Positions 15,689 to 17,002 of a stretch of DNA of 17,002 nt are shown here, one piece after another. The position numbers were made by a program, and so were the translations under genes. Position 1 is the first letter of the stretch; each line of letters opens with the position of its first letter. The stretch lies in the NCBI GenBank assembly GCA_964385045.1, contig CAYLNM010000097.1, positions 1 to 17,002 on the forward strand, in the 5' to 3' direction. Below the pieces are notes generated by a model. That model was not told the DNA's origin, searched no databases, and was given only the letters and a program-made list of their open reading frames with translations. The stretch is from CAYLNM01 sp964385045 (GTDB lineage: Bacteria; Planctomycetota; Phycisphaerae; Phycisphaerales; SM1A02).

Positions 15689-16792
15689 TCACGGCCCGGC
15701 CTCCGGCGCCCGGACCGGCCGGGCCGCGGGCTCCACGGTGCCGGCGGACGCGGCGCCCTCGACCGAGGCCGAGGCCCCCGGGTCCGCGGCGGTCTCCGCC
15801 GCCGGCGCTCCACCGATCAGGGTCGCCCCCTCGCGTCCGAGGATGAAGATCGCCATCACGAGCAGGAACGCCGCGAAGCCGCGGCGGAGGGCCCCGGCGT
15901 CGAGCCGCGTGTTGATGAACGTGCCGCCCATGCTTCCGAGTGCGCCGACCACGGTGAAGGCGGCCATCGTTCGCCAGTTCACCGAAGAGCCCGTGTCCTC
16001 GAGCACGTGCAGGTACTTCCAGAAGCCGGTCGCCGACTTGAGGGCGATGATCACCAGGCTCGTCGCCACCGCCCGGCGCATCGACAGGCCGCCGAGCAGC
16101 ACGAGGGCGGGCACGATGAGGAAGCCGCCGCCCACCCCGACGAAGCCGGTGAGGACGCCGACCGCGAGGCCCTCGAGGACCACGACGGGCAGCGCGGGGC
16201 GGCCGGCGGCCGGTGCGACCGGCGTGGCTGGTGTGGTCGCCGCGCCGGGTGCGTTCGGCGCGTCCGGCGCGTTCGGTGCGTCCGGCGCGTTCGGCGCGTC
16301 CGGCGCGGCCTCCGCGCCCGATGCGTCCTCGGCCCCCGTCGTCCCCCCCGTGACCGCGACCGCATCGCCGGGGGCGTGATCGCGGCCGCCGCCGCGGTGC
16401 TCCTCGTCGGACGCGCCGGTCGGCTCCGACGTCGCCGTCGCCGCCCCGCCGCGCCACATCAGTCCTGCCGCGGCCAGCATCACGCCCGCGAAGACGATCA
16501 GCTGCACCGCACCCGAGACCAGGCCGCCCAGCCAGGCGCCGCCGTAGGTGCCCGCCATCCCGGGCACGCCGAAGAGCACCGCGGTACGCCAGTCGACCAG
16601 CCGCTCGCGGGCGTAGGGCAGGGCGCTGATCAAGGCGATCGCGCCGACGATGCCGAGCGACTCGGCGATCGCGGCCTTGTCCTCGTGGTGCAGCAGGTAG
16701 ACCAGCACCGGGACGGTCAGGATCGACCCGCCCGAGCCGAAGACGCCGAGCGACAGCCCGACGACCAGCGCCCCGATCACCAGCCAGGTCAT
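15689..16792 (-). CDS. TauE/SafE family anion (sulfite/sulfonate) exporter
   Basis: A 367-residue membrane protein with the two-half layout of the TauE/SafE (TSUP) family. The first half has about four helices (LVIGALVVGLSLGVFGSGGS at the start, with the family's GxxxGxGGS-like turn); the second half repeats it (VVVLEGLAVGVLTGFVGVGGGFLIVPALVL, then three more helices). The halves are joined by an unusually long hydrophilic loop (about 112-200) with three APDAPN repeats. The C-terminus is a further Ala/Pro/Glu-rich tail. Family members export sulfite, sulfoacetate or other organosulfur anions; with SQR and DUF1641 downstream, export of a sulfur oxidation product is the likely role here (inference). 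The ATG at 16792 follows GGAGG by four bases (16797-16801 as CCTCC). Confidence 0.9.
   Translation of the reverse strand: MTWLVIGALVVGLSLGVFGSGGSILTVPVLVYLLHHEDKAAIAESLGIVGAIALISALPYARERLVDWRTAVLFGVPGMAGTYGGAWLGGLVSGAVQLIVFAGVMLAAAGLMWRGGAATATSEPTGASDEEHRGGGRDHAPGDAVAVTGGTTGAEDASGAEAAPDAPNAPDAPNAPDAPNAPGAATTPATPVAPAAGRPALPVVVLEGLAVGVLTGFVGVGGGFLIVPALVLLGGLSMRRAVATSLVIIALKSATGFWKYLHVLEDTGSSVNWRTMAAFTVVGALGSMGGTFINTRLDAGALRRGFAAFLLVMAIFILGREGATLIGGAPAAETAADPGASASVEGAASAGTVEPAARPVRAPEAGP
16251..16304. repeat. 18-base tandem repeat x3 in the TauE/SafE loop
   Basis: Three adjacent copies of GCGTTCGGCGCGTCCGGC (one T/C difference in the middle copy) encode the APDAPN repeats of the central cytoplasmic loop on the minus strand. 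The unit is a multiple of three, so the frame is kept. Confidence 0.85.
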
Positions 16793-16826
16793 GCCGCCTC
16801 CCCGGAGCGGCGGCGATCCGCGTCGC

Positions 16827-16931
16827 TCACGCCTCGGTCCTTCCCTCGGGGGCTCGAACGCCCGCGCCGTCCGGCGGCACCGGGCCGTCGTGGTCCATCG
16901 TCCTCGTCGCCCGGGTCGTGCTCGTCGTACT
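16827..16931 (-). CDS. Possible small ORF or C-terminus ahead of the TauE/SafE gene
   Basis: On the minus strand a frame reads from a possible GTG at 16931 through STTSTTRATRTMDHDG to TGA at 16827-16829, about 34 residues, with mostly G/C third positions. The frame has no stop upstream to the window edge, so it might be the end of a longer gene. No family is recognised and the GC-rich composition makes chance open frames common. Confidence 0.2.
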   Translation of the reverse strand, partial: STTSTTRATRTMDHDGPVPPDGAGVRAPEGRTEA

Positions 16932-16963
16932 CACGGCGCCCTCGGCGTCACGCCGGCCCCCCC

Positions 16964-17002
16964 GGCCCCCGGCCCCCGGCCCCCGGCCCCCGGCCCCCGG
17001 CC
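16964..17002. repeat. GGCCCCC heptamer array running off the window edge
   Basis: Five perfect 7-base copies (16964-16998) and four bases of a sixth reach the last base of the window. The minus strand reads (GGGGGCC)n, with G-runs suited to G-quadruplex formation. It lies about 170 bases upstream of the TauE/SafE start. Confidence 0.88.

Overview
This is a very GC-rich bacterial window, with almost every third codon position G or C. It holds thirteen recognisable genes and one broken one. The taxon cannot be fixed from sequence alone. The gene mix (an Mre11-like nuclease paired with a YhaN-type ATPase, an entericidin-like lipoprotein, LigD split into separate genes, a site-2 protease with CBS domains, and sulfide:quinone oxidoreductase with DUF1641) and the composition would suit a planctomycete of the Phycisphaerae type. 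That placement is inference; a GC-rich proteobacterium or actinobacterium is not excluded.

Left block (1-3580, plus strand). The C-terminus of a DJ-1/PfpI protein is followed 30 bases later by three tightly coupled genes: LigD-type 3'-phosphoesterase, ATP-dependent DNA ligase and LigD-type primase/polymerase. Together they are the three domains of bacterial NHEJ ligase D, split into separate proteins and kept in the order PE-ligase-polymerase seen in Pseudomonas-type LigD. No Ku gene is in the window. A META-domain lipoprotein follows.

Middle block (3581-6380, minus strand). Reading on the minus strand from the right: an entericidin-like small lipoprotein; a gene for an exported protein that appears broken by two frameshifts; an arylamine N-acetyltransferase; and, overlapping it by four bases, a histidine-rich polytopic membrane protein of unknown function. 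A GC-rich 9-base tandem repeat lies in the convergent gap with the left block.

Nuclease block (6618-11764, plus strand). An SbcD/Mre11-family phosphoesterase and a large YhaN-type ATPase overlap by four bases and probably form an SbcCD/Rad50-Mre11-like DNA-end processing complex. The ATPase has two membrane segments inside its coiled-coil region and an extra C-terminal domain of about 240 residues that I do not recognise.

Right block (11765-17002, minus strand). A TauE/SafE-type anion exporter, a DUF1641 protein and a sulfide:quinone oxidoreductase look like a sulfide oxidation and sulfur-anion export module. A CBS-domain site-2 protease lies further downstream. Its end faces the nuclease block across a duplicated hairpin.

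Across the window, start/stop overlaps (GTGA, TGATG, ATGA) link functional partners. Short tandem repeats occur both inside genes (Ser9, Thr10, APDAPN x3) and between them. The right edge of the window runs into a GGCCCCC heptamer array.
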